Positions 63,156-64,000 of a stretch of DNA of 64,000 nt are shown one piece after another (position 1 is the stretch's first letter; every line of letters begins with the position of its first letter). The notes under the pieces are model-generated. The model was not told where the DNA came from. It saw only the letters and a list, made by a program, of their open reading frames with translations, and ran no database searches. Both the position numbers and the translations under genes were made by a program. Origin of the DNA: Methylobacterium organophilum. Its GTDB lineage: Bacteria > Pseudomonadota > Alphaproteobacteria > Rhizobiales > Beijerinckiaceae. The stretch covers positions 186,001 through 250,000 of the forward strand of contig NZ_BPQV01000002.1 in the NCBI RefSeq assembly GCF_022179465.1. The letters run 5' to 3'.

Positions 63156-63350
63156 TCAACGTTTGTCCCGCGTCTCGCCCGGTCCCACCCCGGAACCTTC
63201 CGCTCTACGCTCCCGTTCGGCATCCACTTCAAGCAGCAGCATGTCGAGAAGGACCCGAAGCCTGAAGGATCCGCTCTGTCCAACTTTACCGCGGAGCAGG
63301 CTGCACAATTCAGCCAGCTCCTCAAGGCCGTCATCCGTAGGCTCCAACAT
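63156..63350 (-). CDS. Small hypothetical protein
   Basis: A 64-residue frame from ATG 63350, with AGAGGC upstream at suitable distance. The first 40 residues form a probable leucine-rich helical region (ELCSLLRGKVGQSGSFRLRV and LLDMLLLEVDAERERR), the rest is charged and Gly-rich. No known family. It lies at the border of the AT-rich region, so it could be real or chance. Confidence 0.4.
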   Translation of the reverse strand: MLEPTDDGLEELAELCSLLRGKVGQSGSFRLRVLLDMLLLEVDAERERRAEGSGVGPGETRDKR

Positions 63351-63647
63351 CGATCAGCCTCTGATTGTCGGATCAGGGATTAGACTGAGACTGTCAATCG
63401 AGACAAAGCATTGTCACTCTGGCAAAACTTTTCGGCCCTAACTTGCGGCCGCTAGAAATAGTCCGACTTGTGTCTTATTTTGGATCTAGCGCATTTGCTC
63501 TTGATGATATAAACACATCTGCAAACCAAGCCTCTGGTGGACGTTTTATTGATTATACAAATATAGTTGCAATAAAAAACTAGCGCAAATTAATTTATTA
63601 AGAAATTCTCCGCTATAAATTAAGCAAGATATTTTGTCTGTTTTATG

Positions 63648-63663
63648 TAAAATTTAAATTTTA
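63648..63663. repeat. Perfect 16-base AT palindrome
   Basis: TAAAATTTAAATTTTA reads the same on both strands. It lies in the centre of the AT-rich island. Such sequences may be regulator or nucleoid-protein sites, or chance within AT-rich sequence. Confidence 0.6.
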
Positions 63664-63770
63664 TTATTCTGATCATTGCGGGATGTCACCTTCTCAGTCA
63701 TCGCTTGCGCAATTATTATATTGTTTGATTAAATCATTTGCAGATTGATTTATAGTAACGGAGCGAATTC

Positions 63771-63848
63771 ATGATGCACGGCCAAGTGGCACGAACGTTG
63801 CGGGCAATCCGAGGGCGAACGCATTCCGGGGACCTCCCGACCACCTGA
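63771..63848 (+). CDS. Possible 25-residue leader ORF
   Basis: ATG 63771 has GGAG seven bases upstream and a TATAGT-like hexamer at 63751. The 25-residue frame (MMHGQVARTLRAIRGRTHSG...) is basic and ends 29 bases before the DUF6894 start. It may be a leader peptide or chance; nothing beyond the ribosome-binding site supports it. Confidence 0.25.
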   Translation: MMHGQVARTLRAIRGRTHSGDLPTT

Positions 63849-63877
63849 AGATCAACGCTACCCGCGACCCTCGAGGC

Positions 63878-64000
63878 ATGCCGCTCTTCTATTTCAACAT
63901 TCATCGGCCGGAAGTGTCCTTGCAGGACCAAGAAGGAGCCGATTGCCCCGATTGCGGCATGGCTTTTCGCAAGGCCAAGCAGATCATCGGCCGCATTCGT
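63878..64000 (+). CDS. DUF6894 family protein (3' truncated by window)
   Basis: First 41 codons of a small protein that runs off the window. The N-terminus MPLFYFNIHRPE followed by DQEGADCPDCGMAFRKAKQI matches the pattern of DUF6894 proteins (MPxYFFxxH, a (D/E)EG motif, then an aliphatic helix), very common in Methylobacterium-like genomes. No function is known. GAGG precedes the ATG closely. Confidence 0.6.
   Translation, partial: MPLFYFNIHRPEVSLQDQEGADCPDCGMAFRKAKQIIGRIR

Larger units (their letters stand above)
63351..63877. other. AT-rich region without a supported gene
   Basis: From about 63430 to 63770 the base composition drops to roughly one-third GC, far below the surrounding sequence. 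A 16-base perfect palindrome (TAAAATTTAAATTTTA) is at 63648-63663 and an 11-base near-palindrome at 63726-63736. One 47-codon frame (63443-63583) has a TTG but no ATG start and no clear family. A frame of 25 codons (63771-63848) with a good ribosome-binding site lies just before the DUF6894 gene. The region may be a recently acquired segment or an AT-rich promoter. Confidence 0.6.

Noticed and set aside
63734-63931. 65-codon minus-strand frame in the right-hand AT-rich area
   Set aside because: It overlaps the DUF6894 start and has no family likeness or ribosome-binding site.

Overview
The window looks like a chromosomal segment of a high-GC alphaproteobacterium of the Methylobacterium/Methylorubrum type. 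This rests on uniformly GC-rich coding sequence, a CckA kinase with a CtrA-type site in a flagellar promoter, a large alphaproteobacterial porin, small families such as DUF6894 and a DUF6101-like protein, and very long antisense ORFs caused by third-position GC bias. The genus is inferred; the class is well supported. No rRNA, CRISPR array, phage or complete insertion sequence is visible. There is one tRNA gene (Leu, anticodon CAA).

Region by region. 1-3.9 kb: end of nadD, rsfS, then galM and an MsbA-type ABC exporter on the minus strand. 4.2-11.0 kb: six closely packed plus-strand genes: a SsuABC-like importer, a DctB/DctD two-component pair and a beta-keto acid cleavage enzyme, with a candidate sigma-54 promoter and two upstream dyads. 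11.1-17.3 kb: a heavy-metal efflux module (His/Cys-rich secreted protein, unusual RND adaptor, RND pump, small secreted protein, DUF305 protein) with no outer-membrane channel. 17.3-24 kb: housekeeping and small genes (rsmE, ubiA, a CysQ-like phosphatase, a cold-shock protein, the BrnT/BrnA toxin-antitoxin pair and several small unknowns). 24.2-27.1 kb: the lutABC lactate-oxidation operon. 27.1-33.4 kb: a single-domain response regulator, a porin, nudK and a hybrid histidine kinase.

33.7-40.1 kb: a minus-strand exopolysaccharide block (two GT4 glycosyltransferases, a Wzz/GumC-type protein, a WecG/TagA-type transferase), followed by a small peptide gene with a double-glycine leader. 40.3-42.2 kb: a membrane GGDEF/EAL protein. 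42.4-52.3 kb: recA, cckA and two divergent flagellar units (flgB-flgC-fliE-fliQ-fliR-flhB against fliO-fliP) around a perfect TTAA-N7-TTAA site. 52.4-56.2 kb: a DoxX-type protein and a 1131-residue exported protein. 56.4-58.7 kb: tRNA-Leu, then capsule-export KpsT- and KpsE-type genes without KpsM. 58.7-62.5 kb: GDPD and RidA genes, then argD and argF. 62.6-64 kb: a VOC protein, a small unknown, an AT-rich island and the start of a DUF6894 gene.

The segments most worth following up are the importer/DctBD/cleavage-enzyme operon, the metal pump with its composite adaptor and atypical membrane motif, the orphan double-glycine peptide, the CtrA-type flagellar site and the AT-rich island at the right end.
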